Assembly (NCBI RefSeq): GCF_029953265.1 | Contig: NZ_JASBAO010000001.1 | Location: 2,237,501-2,301,500, forward strand | Reading direction: 5' to 3' | Length of the DNA stretch: 64,000 bases | From: Commensalibacter oyaizuii | GTDB lineage: Bacteria > Pseudomonadota > Alphaproteobacteria > Acetobacterales > Acetobacteraceae | In this document: positions 54,625 through 63,968 of the stretch, piece after piece | Layout: every line of letters starts with the position of its first letter | Numbering within the stretch: position 1 is the first letter of the stretch | The notes under the pieces: model-generated | What the model saw: only the letters and a program-made list of their open reading frames with translations | Told to the model about the DNA's origin: nothing | The model's database searches: none | Made by a program: the position numbers and the translations under genes

Positions 54625-54824
54625 TACTAATCTTGTCATATTTTTTTAACGGTATAAGATAGCTGATTAAAAAAGTTACATAAATATCATAATTCTTTAA
54701 TTATTATATATGAGTAAAAATAATAATTAATCCACAGTATCTGATAGTAAATTGAATTTAAAACTTTTTTTATGAATGTTCAGCAACCATTCAAATACAT
54801 AAATCTAATTTAAGGAACACGAAT

Positions 54825-56069
54825 ATGCGTAAAAAACGAATTGTAGTACTCGGAGGTGGAATAGCAGGGCTCGAGTTTTTAAGTCGTGTTACTCGAAAAA
54901 TTGATCATTCCAAATACCAGTTATGTTTAATTGATAAAAATGAACTTCATATTTGGAAACCCATGTTACACACGTTTGCCGCAGGCAGTAATGCGCCTTC
55001 TGAACAAGGGATCCCTTTTTTGATACAGGCAAAACGATATAATTTTGTGTTTGAACCTGGCGAAGTGTCAGAGCTAAACATTAAAAACAAGAAAATAACG
55101 TTAGCAGCTTATGTGGATAAATATGGCAAAAAGATCTTACCAGAACGTCACGTAAATTTTGATTATTTAGTTGTTGCTTTGGGCAGTCAAACCAATGATT
55201 TTAATACAAAAGGGGTAAAAGATTACGCTTATACCATTGATGATCTGGGAAAAGCATTACGATTTTACGACGATCTAAAAAATTATATTATTCAAGCTGC
55301 TATCTTAGAAGAAAAACATTATTTAGTTGTGGTTGGGGCTGGGGCTACAGGCGTTGAGCTAAGTGGTGAAATCATTAACGAATTAAAACAATCTGCACAA
55401 TACTCAGATCATGATTTTGCCAAAAACATTGATTTAACGGTGGTACAGTCTGGTGATCGTGTATTGCCCAGCTTTAAACAAGAAATCAGTCAGGCTGTAA
55501 AAGAAACAATGAATGGTATTGGTATTCGCACATTGTTATCACAACGTGTGGCTGAGGTAACCAAAGATAGCGTTGTTTTAGAATCGGGCGAGGTTTTACC
55601 CGCCGATCAAGTGGTCTGGACGACAGGGGTGAAAGCACCAAATGTCTTGCAGCAATTAGCTGGTGTCGAACAATCCAAGATTTCTCAATTAGTGGTAAAT
55701 AATAAATTCCAACTGTTGGATAATGCGGATATCTTTGCCATCGGTGACTGTTCGCAGATGCAGAACAAACCACTGCCTCCTACTGCCCAGGTTGCCAGTC
55801 AACAGGCCATTTACCTTAGTGAATATTTTGGAGATATTATCGATGGACGTCCTAATATTCCCCCATTTGAATATCGAGACTACGGTGCTTTGGTCAGCGT
55901 TGGTCGTTATGCCTCTTTTGGAACATTTGGCAATCGCATGGCAGTTAAGGGATTGATCGCTCAATTGGCACATTTGTATTTGTACCGTCGCCACCAAATG
56001 CAAATATTGGGAATATGGCGGGGACTAAGCGCAATAATTGCTGACTTTTTCCGTAAGAAAGCTCGGTAA
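54825..56069 (+). CDS. ndh: Type II NADH dehydrogenase (NDH-2)
   Basis: A 414-residue FAD enzyme on the inner face of the membrane that passes electrons from NADH to quinone without pumping protons. The first Rossmann motif is RIVVLGGGIAGLEFLSRV, followed by WKPMLHTFAAGS, the NDH-2 quinone-side segment. The second dinucleotide motif is LVVVGAGATGVELSGEI (about 167). DIFAIGDCSQMQNKPLPPTAQVASQQAIYLSEYF (quoted in part: FAIGDCSQ) is the FAD phosphate-ribose motif. The C-terminal amphipathic end (LAHLYLYRRHQMQILGIWRG) is the membrane anchor. NDH-2 is typical of acetic acid bacteria with fast periplasmic oxidation. Confidence 0.92.
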   Translation: MRKKRIVVLGGGIAGLEFLSRVTRKIDHSKYQLCLIDKNELHIWKPMLHTFAAGSNAPSEQGIPFLIQAKRYNFVFEPGEVSELNIKNKKITLAAYVDKYGKKILPERHVNFDYLVVALGSQTNDFNTKGVKDYAYTIDDLGKALRFYDDLKNYIIQAAILEEKHYLVVVGAGATGVELSGEIINELKQSAQYSDHDFAKNIDLTVVQSGDRVLPSFKQEISQAVKETMNGIGIRTLLSQRVAEVTKDSVVLESGEVLPADQVVWTTGVKAPNVLQQLAGVEQSKISQLVVNNKFQLLDNADIFAIGDCSQMQNKPLPPTAQVASQQAIYLSEYFGDIIDGRPNIPPFEYRDYGALVSVGRYASFGTFGNRMAVKGLIAQLAHLYLYRRHQMQILGIWRGLSAIIADFFRKKAR

Positions 56070-56096
56070 TTATTAATCAATAATTTATTAGTAGAA

Positions 56097-57425
56097 TTAC
56101 CAAATTAATGGATATTCTATGGCAATTCGGGTCTGGTTGGTGTTTAATTCTGCTTGGGCTTTGTTGGCTTTGTGAATACTTTGTTTAAATATAATTGTTA
56201 GGTTTTTTGCTATCCCTTTGGGAACAACATATTTGGCGGAAAATTCATATTCCCAATGATGCCCATTTTTACCATATCCCAGCCAATAATATCCGTTATT
56301 TTTATCTATTTTGGTGCCATTAATTCCTGTACCACGAATAAAAGCATTGTTAATTACCAACCCTTTAATTCCCCAATGACTTATATCTAATTCATATTTA
56401 ATTTGCCATGATTGTTCATGAGGGCCATTAAAGTCCGACAGTTGGGTTGAATTAGCCAGCCAAATCGCCCCACGTGTGACATAATCAAAAGGAGTATCAC
56501 CGTGTACTTTTTGATATGCCAAACTAAAGTGATGCGGGCCGGTTTGATAAGTCCCCAGGATACTGCCTGTTGTATTATTGATTTTACCTGCATAGGATTT
56601 ACCAATGTTTTTGCTGTGGTATCCTTGGAAATCAAGGATTAAACGATCTGTGTTTTTAAAGGTATATCCGTAATTTGCACTGACATAGCAGGTTAGCCAA
56701 TTATGTTCATATCGCCCGATATAGGTGCTTAATGCAAGGGATTTAAATCCTTTATAGGTGCCCCCTATAAAATCAAAATAGCGTCCATTTTGATAAGCTG
56801 GATTTAGATAATTTACCACCATATCTCCATGACTGGAATTGGCATTTCGATCAGCACTGGCGGTAAAACGACCAATTTGGACGTTAAGATTTTTAAGCTC
56901 ATTGCTGGTGATTAAAAACCCTGTCGAGGTTTCAGGTAATAATCGCATATCAGAAGAACTGAAGATAGGGGTCTTAGGACGCATAATTCCATATTTGAAA
57001 ATGGTCGATGAAATTTTCAGTTTTGCCGCGCCGCCTGTGCGATTATAAACTGAACGTACACGACCATTTTTGCTTACACTTAACAATCGAATGCGTCCTA
57101 TGCGTCCACTGGAATCTAATCTAATACCTGTGTAGCTTTGTGCATCTAGACCCAATCCAACCAGGCCTGTTGTGAATCCTGATTGAAAATTTGCCATAAA
57201 TCCATACCCCCATTCTTTGGTATATTTGGGGATTTGTTGAACACCATTAAAGCGTCTGTATTCGTAAACACTACGATTTATGATAGAGGTAACACTGTCT
57301 GCCCAAAAGCCGTGTTTTTTCTTGGCTTTTTCATCTAAATCATTACAATAAGCACAGGTGCAGCCCAAAGAGTGTAATACTATAATTGGTGGAACCCATG
57401 CTTTACAGGTGCGTTTTTTGTTCAT
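56097..57425 (-). CDS. OprD-family outer-membrane porin
   Basis: A beta-barrel porin of about 442 residues, started at the ATG at 57425, which has GCGAG upstream. A GTG at 57434 adds three residues. After a signal peptide comes DSVTSIINRSVYEYRRFNG, then YTKEWGYGFMANFQSGFTTGLVGLGLDAQSYTGIRLDSSG (partly quoted: WGYGFMANFQSGFT), the OprD opening. Alternating strands run to the C-terminal aromatic end IAIEYPLIW. MRPKTPIFSSSDMRLLPETSTG is the family's constriction loop region. Members take up basic amino acids, aromatic acids or sugars. It lies 12 bases after the DUF1624-type gene and probably shares its transcript. Confidence 0.85.
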   Translation of the reverse strand: MNKKRTCKAWVPPIIVLHSLGCTCAYCNDLDEKAKKKHGFWADSVTSIINRSVYEYRRFNGVQQIPKYTKEWGYGFMANFQSGFTTGLVGLGLDAQSYTGIRLDSSGRIGRIRLLSVSKNGRVRSVYNRTGGAAKLKISSTIFKYGIMRPKTPIFSSSDMRLLPETSTGFLITSNELKNLNVQIGRFTASADRNANSSHGDMVVNYLNPAYQNGRYFDFIGGTYKGFKSLALSTYIGRYEHNWLTCYVSANYGYTFKNTDRLILDFQGYHSKNIGKSYAGKINNTTGSILGTYQTGPHHFSLAYQKVHGDTPFDYVTRGAIWLANSTQLSDFNGPHEQSWQIKYELDISHWGIKGLVINNAFIRGTGINGTKIDKNNGYYWLGYGKNGHHWEYEFSAKYVVPKGIAKNLTIIFKQSIHKANKAQAELNTNQTRIAIEYPLIW

Positions 57426-57437
57426 AATGCGCACTCG

Positions 57438-58592
57438 CTACAAATAGGTTAACCAAGAAAGATGCTTGTGTGTTGCTTTATAATTGGAAAACCATTTAAC
57501 GCAAGGATACAGTAAAAGCACTAAAAAAAGCCAGCATCCCCATAATTGCCAAACATGGTCAAAACCAAAATACTCCCCTTTGTTTTTTCCCAAAAGATAC
57601 TCTGCACTTAAGTACATAATTTTCAAGCTATAAAGATGAATAATATAAAAAAATAATGGTACGCTGCCAAAGACGGCTAAATATTTCAAGATTGAAAAAT
57701 GTTGCTTTCGTTCCAATGTCCACAGCAAGAATAACCCTGTCCCCAATGTAATTAATAAAAAAAGTAATGAAGGCGGATATTTGGTAATGTTTAAAAAACT
57801 CATTATTGTTTCTACGGTTGTATTTCCATAATGCCACGATTTATCGCCATAAATATTAATTGTTCGTAACCCAGTAAATAATCCAAGTAAACTAATCGAA
57901 GTAATTATCAGGTTTCTATGACGTTGACGGGGTGAATATGATTTATTAAACCACTGCCCACAATAATATCCAACACAAATAACGCCGATCCACGGTAATA
58001 CTGGATAAGAGGTGCGCGAGGCCATAAAATTATTGAGCGTAACCCAACAGCGATCGTGTGAGATGGCCCAAGGAATATAAAAAACAGAGTGAGGGGAAAA
58101 ATGAATTGAATCCAGTAAGTTGTGGCCAGCAATAATCACAATTCCGGTCAGAAGAAGAAGGGATTTTTGCAACCATAACAGGGCAGATAGGGCAATCATA
58201 CTTAATCCAATCGCCCAGATAACTTGTAAAAAAATTTTATGGGGTGGGAATTGAAAAGTCCACGCAAAGTTAATGACTGTAATTTCCAATATCACCAAAA
58301 ATAAACCCCGTACCAGCAAGTATTTACTGATATGGTATTTGTTGGAATGTTTTTGTCCGTATAAATATGCAGATAATCCTGTTAAAAAGATAAAGACAGG
58401 GGCGCATAAATGCGCGATAAAACGACTGAAATATAAAGCAGGTTCTGTAGAAGAAATGTCAATAGGATCTGAAAGCTGTAAGTGTAAATAAAAGGTTTCA
58501 CGTATGTGGTCAATAATCATGATTAAAATGACCAGTCCCCGTAACATGTCAATGGATTGTAAACGGTAAGATACAGTAGAATTAGAAGGCAT
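57438..58592 (-). CDS. DUF1624/heparan-alpha-glucosaminide N-acetyltransferase-like membrane protein
   Basis: A membrane protein of about 384 residues with about ten helices. The start at 58592 (MPSNSTV) is preferred. A GTG at 58625 lies inside the metE terminator hairpin. The opening RLQSIDMLRGLVILIMIIDHIRE matches the DUF1624 / YeiB-like group, with the R-G and D-H pair thought to form the acyl-transfer site. SRFIAHLCAPVFIFLTGLSAYLYG follows. The C-terminal part has LFLLWTLERKQHFSILKYLAVFGSVPLFFYIIHLYSL (quoted in part: FGSVPLFFYIIHLY). It may acylate a surface glycan. The porin gene follows after 12 bases. Confidence 0.8.
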   Translation of the reverse strand: MPSNSTVSYRLQSIDMLRGLVILIMIIDHIRETFYLHLQLSDPIDISSTEPALYFSRFIAHLCAPVFIFLTGLSAYLYGQKHSNKYHISKYLLVRGLFLVILEITVINFAWTFQFPPHKIFLQVIWAIGLSMIALSALLWLQKSLLLLTGIVIIAGHNLLDSIHFSPHSVFYIPWAISHDRCWVTLNNFMASRTSYPVLPWIGVICVGYYCGQWFNKSYSPRQRHRNLIITSISLLGLFTGLRTINIYGDKSWHYGNTTVETIMSFLNITKYPPSLLFLLITLGTGLFLLWTLERKQHFSILKYLAVFGSVPLFFYIIHLYSLKIMYLSAEYLLGKNKGEYFGFDHVWQLWGCWLFLVLLLYPCVKWFSNYKATHKHLSWLTYL

Positions 58593-58614
58593 GCATAAAG
58601 ACTTTAAATAAATT

Positions 58615-58637
58615 CCCTCTTTCACGATGAAAGAGGG
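58615..58637 (-). terminator. Terminator after metE
   Basis: CCCTCTTTCA (58615-58624) pairs with TGAAAGAGGG (58628-58637) over a 3-base loop. On the minus strand it follows the metE stop by 37 bases and is itself followed by AATTTATTT. It overlaps the earliest possible start of the next gene. Confidence 0.75.
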
Positions 58638-58674
58638 GTCACTATAAAATTAAGATTTATTTTTAATCAAGTTT

Positions 58675-60990
58675 TTAATGACGTATGATGGATGAATAAA
58701 AATCACTATTAATAGTTGATTTGCGCAATTGTTTGGCAGCATCAACCATGTGACGTAATGCAGGAATAACTTCTGACCACTGGCGAGTTTTTAACCCGCA
58801 ATCTGGATTAACCCATAAATGCTGAACAGGAATTAATCGTCTGGCTTTGTCCATCAGGGCAATAATTTGTGCTTTGGATGGAATATTGGGGGAATGTATA
58901 TCATACACACCAGGGCCTATACTGTTAGGATAGTTGAATTCTTCAAATACTTCCAGCAGCTCCATATTCGAACGTGAGGTTTCAATGGTAATTACATCCG
59001 CATCCATCTTGGCGATAGCTGCAATAATATCATTAAATTCTGAATAACACATATGGGTATGAATTTGGGTTTGATCCTTTACCCCATTCGCTGCGATACG
59101 AAACGCACCCACCGCCCATGACAAATAATTATCCCATTGTGAACGCCGAAGGGGCAATCCCTCTCTTAAAGCTGCTTCGTCAATTTGAATGATTTTAATA
59201 TTTGCTTGTTCTAAATCCAATACTTCTGCGCGGATGGCCAAGGCCAGTTGATAACAGGTTTCTGATCTGGGTTGATCATCGCGAACAAAAGACCAGTTTA
59301 AAATCGTTACTGGGCCTGTTAACATGCCCTTAACTGTTTTATCGGTTAATGACTGGGCATATTTAATCCAAGGCAAGGTCATAGCTTGGTTACGGTGGAT
59401 ATCACCATATAAAATGGGGGGTTTAACGCAACGTGAACCATATGATTGCACCCATCCGTGTTGACTGATAACATATCCTTCTAATTGTTCACCAAAATAT
59501 TCGACCATGTCATTGCGTTCTGCCTCACCGTGAACAAAGACATCCAAATCTAAATCTGTTTGTTGTTGAATACAAAGAGCAATTTCTTTGTGCATTGCGG
59601 CTTCATAGGTTTGGAAATCGATATTGCCTTTTTTAAATTGATTTCTGGCTTTACGAATATCTGATGTTTGTGGAAAAGATCCAATCGTTGTTGTGGGGAA
59701 AATGGGTAAATTTAGAATTTTTTGCTGGATTTTAAACCGTTCTGTATAAGGGCTGTTGCGGTTTCCAAGCTCTGGAGTTATGGTTTTACACAAGTCACGC
59801 ACGTGGGGATTATGGGTAAGGGTTGATGTTTTACGGCTTTGAATGGCTTGGTGATTATCGTTCAAATCCTGTTTTACAGAGGTGCGACCATCTTTAAGAG
59901 CGTGGGCAATGATAGTCAGTTCATCGAGTTTTTGTAGGGCAAAAGCCATCCATGATTTTATTTGTGGATCTATTTTGCTTTCATTTTGCAGATCAACAGG
60001 TACGTGTAATAAAGAGCATGAAGGGGCAATCCATAACCGCTTGCCCAATTTTTGATAGATAGGTTCTAACCAATCTAAAATAGTATTTAAATCACTTTTC
60101 CATATATTGCGTCCGTTAATAATACCTAGGGAAATAATTTTATTCGCGTCAATGGTATCAATTAGGGATTGTATTTCATCAAATCCGTTGATCGTATCCA
60201 AATGCACCCCTTGTACTGGTAATTTGCATAAAATCTCAAGATTATCCTGTAATTGACCAAAATAAGTCGCTACAAGAATATTTAATTGGTCATTTTGTAG
60301 GTGTTTATAAGTATACAGAAACGCATCTTGCCATTCTTTGGATAATTCAGTGACTAAAATCGGTTCATCTAACTGTACCCATTGAATTTGACGCTGTGCC
60401 AACAACGATAATAGTTCAGCATAGGTTTTAACCAATTGGGGCAACAAGTCAAGTTTGTTTAAATCTCCATAAGTCTTTCCTAAAGATAGATAAGTGACTG
60501 GCCCAACCAATACAGGTTTGATAGCAGGATTAATATGTTGTGCTTCTTGGATCTGGGCTAGTAAATGTTCTGCATTCAGGGTGAAATGTGTCTCTTTGGT
60601 AAACTCTGGAACAATAAAATGATAATTTGTGTCAAACCATTTTGTCATTTCACCAGCGAAAACAGAGTTTTCATTGTGTTCGTCATTGGCAGAACGGCCT
60701 CTGGCTACACGAAAATATTGATCTAACCTTGTATCTTGATCTTTGATGGAACGGGTTGGGATATTACCCAACAGAAAACTCATATCTAACACATGGTCAT
60801 AATAAGAGAAATCACCAACAGGAATAAAATCAAGATTTTTTTGATACTGCCAATGTGTGCTTCGTAAATTAACACCAGTTTGTAATAGTGCTGATTGGGT
60901 GATGGAGCCATTCCAATAAGATTCAAGGGCGAATTTGAGTTCTCTTTTCCCACCGATGCGTGGAAATCCCAAATTATGTGTAGTGACCAT
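58675..60990 (-). CDS. metE: Cobalamin-independent methionine synthase
   Basis: A 771-residue cytosolic zinc enzyme that moves the methyl group from 5-methyltetrahydropteroyl-triglutamate to homocysteine without B12. The N-terminal half opens [20 protein letters not shown]. The catalytic half shows [34 protein letters not shown] and [14 protein letters not shown]. The zinc ligands are HTHMCYSEF (His and Cys, about 650) and NPDCGLKTR (Cys, about 735). Length matches E. coli MetE (753). It is divergent from metR, with a MetR-type box in between, and ends in a clear terminator. metH is also present in this window. Confidence 0.97.
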   Translation of the reverse strand: MVTTHNLGFPRIGGKRELKFALESYWNGSITQSALLQTGVNLRSTHWQYQKNLDFIPVGDFSYYDHVLDMSFLLGNIPTRSIKDQDTRLDQYFRVARGRSANDEHNENSVFAGEMTKWFDTNYHFIVPEFTKETHFTLNAEHLLAQIQEAQHINPAIKPVLVGPVTYLSLGKTYGDLNKLDLLPQLVKTYAELLSLLAQRQIQWVQLDEPILVTELSKEWQDAFLYTYKHLQNDQLNILVATYFGQLQDNLEILCKLPVQGVHLDTINGFDEIQSLIDTIDANKIISLGIINGRNIWKSDLNTILDWLEPIYQKLGKRLWIAPSCSLLHVPVDLQNESKIDPQIKSWMAFALQKLDELTIIAHALKDGRTSVKQDLNDNHQAIQSRKTSTLTHNPHVRDLCKTITPELGNRNSPYTERFKIQQKILNLPIFPTTTIGSFPQTSDIRKARNQFKKGNIDFQTYEAAMHKEIALCIQQQTDLDLDVFVHGEAERNDMVEYFGEQLEGYVISQHGWVQSYGSRCVKPPILYGDIHRNQAMTLPWIKYAQSLTDKTVKGMLTGPVTILNWSFVRDDQPRSETCYQLALAIRAEVLDLEQANIKIIQIDEAALREGLPLRRSQWDNYLSWAVGAFRIAANGVKDQTQIHTHMCYSEFNDIIAAIAKMDADVITIETSRSNMELLEVFEEFNYPNSIGPGVYDIHSPNIPSKAQIIALMDKARRLIPVQHLWVNPDCGLKTRQWSEVIPALRHMVDAAKQLRKSTINSDFYSSIIRH

Positions 60991-61074
60991 GATATATTTT
61001 CCTGTTTGAGTGAAATTAGGGGTATGATATGAAGAATAATCTAGAAATGAAAATGATATTAATTCATTGAACGA

Positions 61075-61087
61075 TGAATATTATTCA
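61075..61087. promoter_or_regulatory. MetR-type binding site between metE and metR
   Basis: TGAATATTATTCA fits the enteric MetR consensus TGAA-N5-TTCA exactly and is a perfect palindrome around its centre. It lies between the divergent metE (start 60990) and metR (start 61104) genes. It therefore can serve activation of metE by homocysteine-bound MetR and autocontrol of metR. Confidence 0.7.
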
Positions 61088-61103
61088 TAGTATGGCAGGG
61101 AAT

Positions 61104-61991
61104 ATGATAGAGCGGATTCATTTGGAAATTATTCAAGAATTAGACAAACAGAAATCTTTAACCAAGGCCGCAGATACATTATGCCTTAGCCAGTCCGCGC
61201 TAAGCCATACAATGAAGAAATTAGAACAGGTATTAGGGGTTTCTTTGTGGATCAGGGATGGACGTTATTTACGTTTAACCCAAGCAGGTTCGTATTTGCT
61301 TGCTTTATCTAATCGTATCCTACCCCAGCTAAATCACGGGGAAATGATGATGCAGCAATATGCTGCGGGAAAAGCGGGTACATTGCGTATTGGTTTGGAA
61401 TGTTACCCTTGTTATCAATGGTTATTAAAGGTGGTATCCCCTTATTTAGAGGCTTGGCCAAATATTGATATCGATGTGAAGCAAAAATTTAAATTTGGTG
61501 GATTGGATGCACTGGAAAACTACGAAATTGATTTGTTGGTCACCCCTGATCCGGTGTTTAAGACAGATTTGCAATTTAAACCTGTTTTTGATTATGAACA
61601 GGTGCTGGTGATTGGTAAAAACCATAGTTTAAAACATAAGAAAACTGTCGAACCTGCTGACTTGTTGAACGAAGTATTGATAACCTATCCAGTACCGACA
61701 GATCGTTTGGATATTTATAGTCAATTTCTAATTCCCGCGGGGATTGTGCCCAGCCAACACAAAACGATTGAAACCACGGATATTATTTTGCAAATGGTTG
61801 AAAGCCATCGTGGGGTGACGGCTTTACCTTTGTGGCTGGTTTTAGAAAATATGCAAAAATTTAAAATAACCCCAGTGCGCTTGGGCAAAGTAGGTATTGC
61901 CAAACATATTCATGTTGGGGTGCGAAAGAAAGATCAGGATTTACCCTATATTCATGCCTTTATTGAATCTTCTTTAAAAGTAAAATTGTAA
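61104..61991 (+). CDS. metR: LysR-type regulator of methionine synthesis, MetR-like
   Basis: About 295 residues when started at the ATG at 61104, which has AGGGA 4 bases upstream and yields MIERIHLEIIQELDKQKSLT as in enteric MetR. An ATG at 61074 would put the MetR box inside the coding region. The helix-turn-helix reads KSLTKAADTLCLSQSALSHTMKKLEQ (partly quoted: LCLSQSALSHTMKKLE). The effector domain has LRIGLECYPCYQWLL, FDYEQVLVIGKNHSL and ITYPVPTDRLDIYSQFLIPAGI, all close to MetR, which senses homocysteine. It is divergent to metE, the usual arrangement. A stem-loop follows at 62008. Confidence 0.9.
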   Translation: MIERIHLEIIQELDKQKSLTKAADTLCLSQSALSHTMKKLEQVLGVSLWIRDGRYLRLTQAGSYLLALSNRILPQLNHGEMMMQQYAAGKAGTLRIGLECYPCYQWLLKVVSPYLEAWPNIDIDVKQKFKFGGLDALENYEIDLLVTPDPVFKTDLQFKPVFDYEQVLVIGKNHSLKHKKTVEPADLLNEVLITYPVPTDRLDIYSQFLIPAGIVPSQHKTIETTDIILQMVESHRGVTALPLWLVLENMQKFKITPVRLGKVGIAKHIHVGVRKKDQDLPYIHAFIESSLKVKL

Positions 61992-62007
61992 AGTTCGAAT
62001 TAAGGTA

Positions 62008-62048
62008 AAATCCTAAAAACACCACAACAATGATCGTTTTTAGGATTT
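62008..62048. terminator. Stem-loop between converging metR and amide hydrolase genes
   Basis: A perfect 13-bp stem, AAATCCTAAAAAC (62008-62020) with GTTTTTAGGATTT (62036-62048), has a 15-base loop. It lies 16 bases past the metR stop and 38 bases past the other gene's stop, so it could serve both. No clear T-run on either side. Confidence 0.6.
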
Positions 62049-62085
62049 ATAATGAATATTCAAAGAAGTAATTGTTTAATGACAA

Positions 62086-63105
62086 TTAAATTACTTGGGT
62101 ATGATAGGGTACATGCTTACATCTAAAGTCGCATAAACTATATTTCGTATAATTGATATCGTTATAAGTCCGAATAAATAACTCGCCACGACTTAAATCA
62201 GCAAGGGCAGTCCATTCCGAATATTCGTAAACTCCGTCTGTGCCAACAGTAATATTTTTGGGACGGTCAAATTTATTCATAATATGGGATAATTCCACTA
62301 AGGCTGTATCAGGGTTATCCACTTTATTAACAAAAGACGAATAATATACAGCTCTAACAAATCGACCAACAGACATTTCATCAGAAGGTAAATTCGCAGT
62401 AGAATTTCCTAAATCTGGTTGTTTCAATGTAAGATTCCCCAACGCTGTTGAAGTTGGCACATCCTTGTTTGTTAACATCGTATAATGATTCAGGTTTGTT
62501 AGATGCCATGGAAATTCGGGACCATTGGTCAGGACGCCTGTTGGATTATCGTAAATATTTAATTTCTTATTATCATATTCGATAACAATTGATTTTCCAG
62601 TTTTATCGTAAAAGATAAAATGGAAAGGCGATGTGCGATTACCAATAGAGGCTAAAACAGGTGACCATACAGGTTGTTTTTGCAATGCTGCTTTAACTTC
62701 GTCCACGGTGGCAAAACTGGCAAGACCCCAATCCCCAATTTTGATCACAGGGATCGAACGGCAGTAATCTTCTGGATTTAAATCTGGAGTGACAGAGCTG
62801 CTGTACATATTTGCGGCAAAAGCCAATCCAGCGCAATTAAAACCATTAATAAAGCAAAGGTCATCTTTACTAGATGCAGGCATGGTAATGCCCAAAATAT
62901 TATATTTGGAGGTAAAGGTCAGACCAGCAGAATTATCAGGGGCTACGGTGGTAAAAACGGTGTTGCATGGATAAAAGCTGAGATAAGAAGGATAATCGAC
63001 GGAAAATTCTAACGTTCTGCCGTGATAAACATTGTTGGATTTGTCTTTAATAATAAGCGATGTACAAGCCAAATTGGCATTATTAGGCAAAGATTGTGTA
63101 GACAT
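62086..63105 (-). CDS. Linear amide C-N hydrolase, choloylglycine/penicillin V acylase family
   Basis: A 339-residue Ntn-hydrolase. The catalytic Cys is probably Cys14 in NLACTSLIIKD, so 13 residues would have to be removed to free it. This is longer than in most relatives. HGRTLEFSVDYPSY matches the R-x-x-D/E active-site strand, with Glu in place of the usual Asp. GVLTNGPEFPWHLTNLNHY holds the conserved Asn, and the C-terminal EWTALADLSRGELFIRTYND is typical. Relatives split bile salts, penicillin V or acyl-homoserine lactones. AAGGAAT before the ATG supports this start. There is no signal peptide, so it seems cytosolic. Confidence 0.88.
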   Translation of the reverse strand: MSTQSLPNNANLACTSLIIKDKSNNVYHGRTLEFSVDYPSYLSFYPCNTVFTTVAPDNSAGLTFTSKYNILGITMPASSKDDLCFINGFNCAGLAFAANMYSSSVTPDLNPEDYCRSIPVIKIGDWGLASFATVDEVKAALQKQPVWSPVLASIGNRTSPFHFIFYDKTGKSIVIEYDNKKLNIYDNPTGVLTNGPEFPWHLTNLNHYTMLTNKDVPTSTALGNLTLKQPDLGNSTANLPSDEMSVGRFVRAVYYSSFVNKVDNPDTALVELSHIMNKFDRPKNITVGTDGVYEYSEWTALADLSRGELFIRTYNDINYTKYSLCDFRCKHVPYHTQVI

Positions 63106-63491
63106 AATAAATTCCTTTAAGATAACTGTTCTAATTAAAATAGAAGTCTAAATGAAATAATTGTTTCAAATAAGATAAATATGTATTGGTATTTATTTGT
63201 AGAAATACATATTTTAATTAAATATACGTATAATTTTATAGTATATACTTATATTTTATCAAACATATTAATATATGTCATTAAATTTATAATATTACTT
63301 AGATTTTATCAGTAATTTCTTGTTCGACAAATTTATAACAGACATTAGCGTATTGTGTGCTTTGGATTACTTCGTAACTGGCCTATCAAAGAGTTGATAA
63401 TATTAAGATTTCAAAAAGAAAAATCGTCTTGTTAATTTAATATAGACTGGCTAAGAATAAATTTTAATCATGTAGGTCTGGGAACAGGAAA
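63106..63491. other. Divergent intergenic region, no gene seen
   Basis: About 385 AT-rich bases. It should hold promoters for the amide hydrolase (minus) and the DUF2938 gene (plus). No conserved RNA fold, repeat or coding stretch was recognised. Confidence 0.5.
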
Positions 63492-63968
63492 ATGAATATT
63501 ATTGTTGGTGGGGTATTGATTGGGGTGGGTGCCACGGTTGTGATGGATATTTGGGATGTCGTTTTTGGCACTTTGCCAGGACAATCGCAATCAAATTGGG
63601 CACCGATTGGACGATGGTTTTGGCATTTAAAAAGTGGGAAAATTTTCCACAATGATATCAATCAGGCCGAACCCTATCAGCACGAGCTGGCTTTGGGTTG
63701 GACATGCCATTATTTAGTCGGAATTTTATACGGTATTATTTTCGCCCTATATGGTGGCGCGGCATGGTTTACCAACCCGACCTTTTTACCTGCTTGGATC
63801 TGGGGTATTTTGACCGTTGGGGCGGGGTGGTTTTTATTGCAACCAGGCCTGGGTATTGGATTTGCGGCATCAAAATTACCTAATGCCTGGACTGTGCGTA
63901 TTTTAAATTTGATTGCTCACAGTTTCTTTGCCTTGGGCATGTATTTGACAGCATTATTGTTGCGATAA
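63492..63968 (+). CDS. DUF2938 family membrane protein
   Basis: A 158-residue inner-membrane protein with about four helices. The opening IIVGGVLIGVGATVVMDIWDVV, then NWAPIGRWFWHLKSGKIFHNDINQAEPYQHELALGW (partly quoted: GRWFWHLKSGKIFHNDI) and LGIGFAASKLPNAWTVRILNLIAHSFFALGMYL (partly quoted: GIGFAASKLPNAW), match the DUF2938 family. Members have no known function. AGGAAA lies just before the ATG at 63492. It is the last gene in the window. Confidence 0.88.
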   Translation: MNIIVGGVLIGVGATVVMDIWDVVFGTLPGQSQSNWAPIGRWFWHLKSGKIFHNDINQAEPYQHELALGWTCHYLVGILYGIIFALYGGAAWFTNPTFLPAWIWGILTVGAGWFLLQPGLGIGFAASKLPNAWTVRILNLIAHSFFALGMYLTALLLR

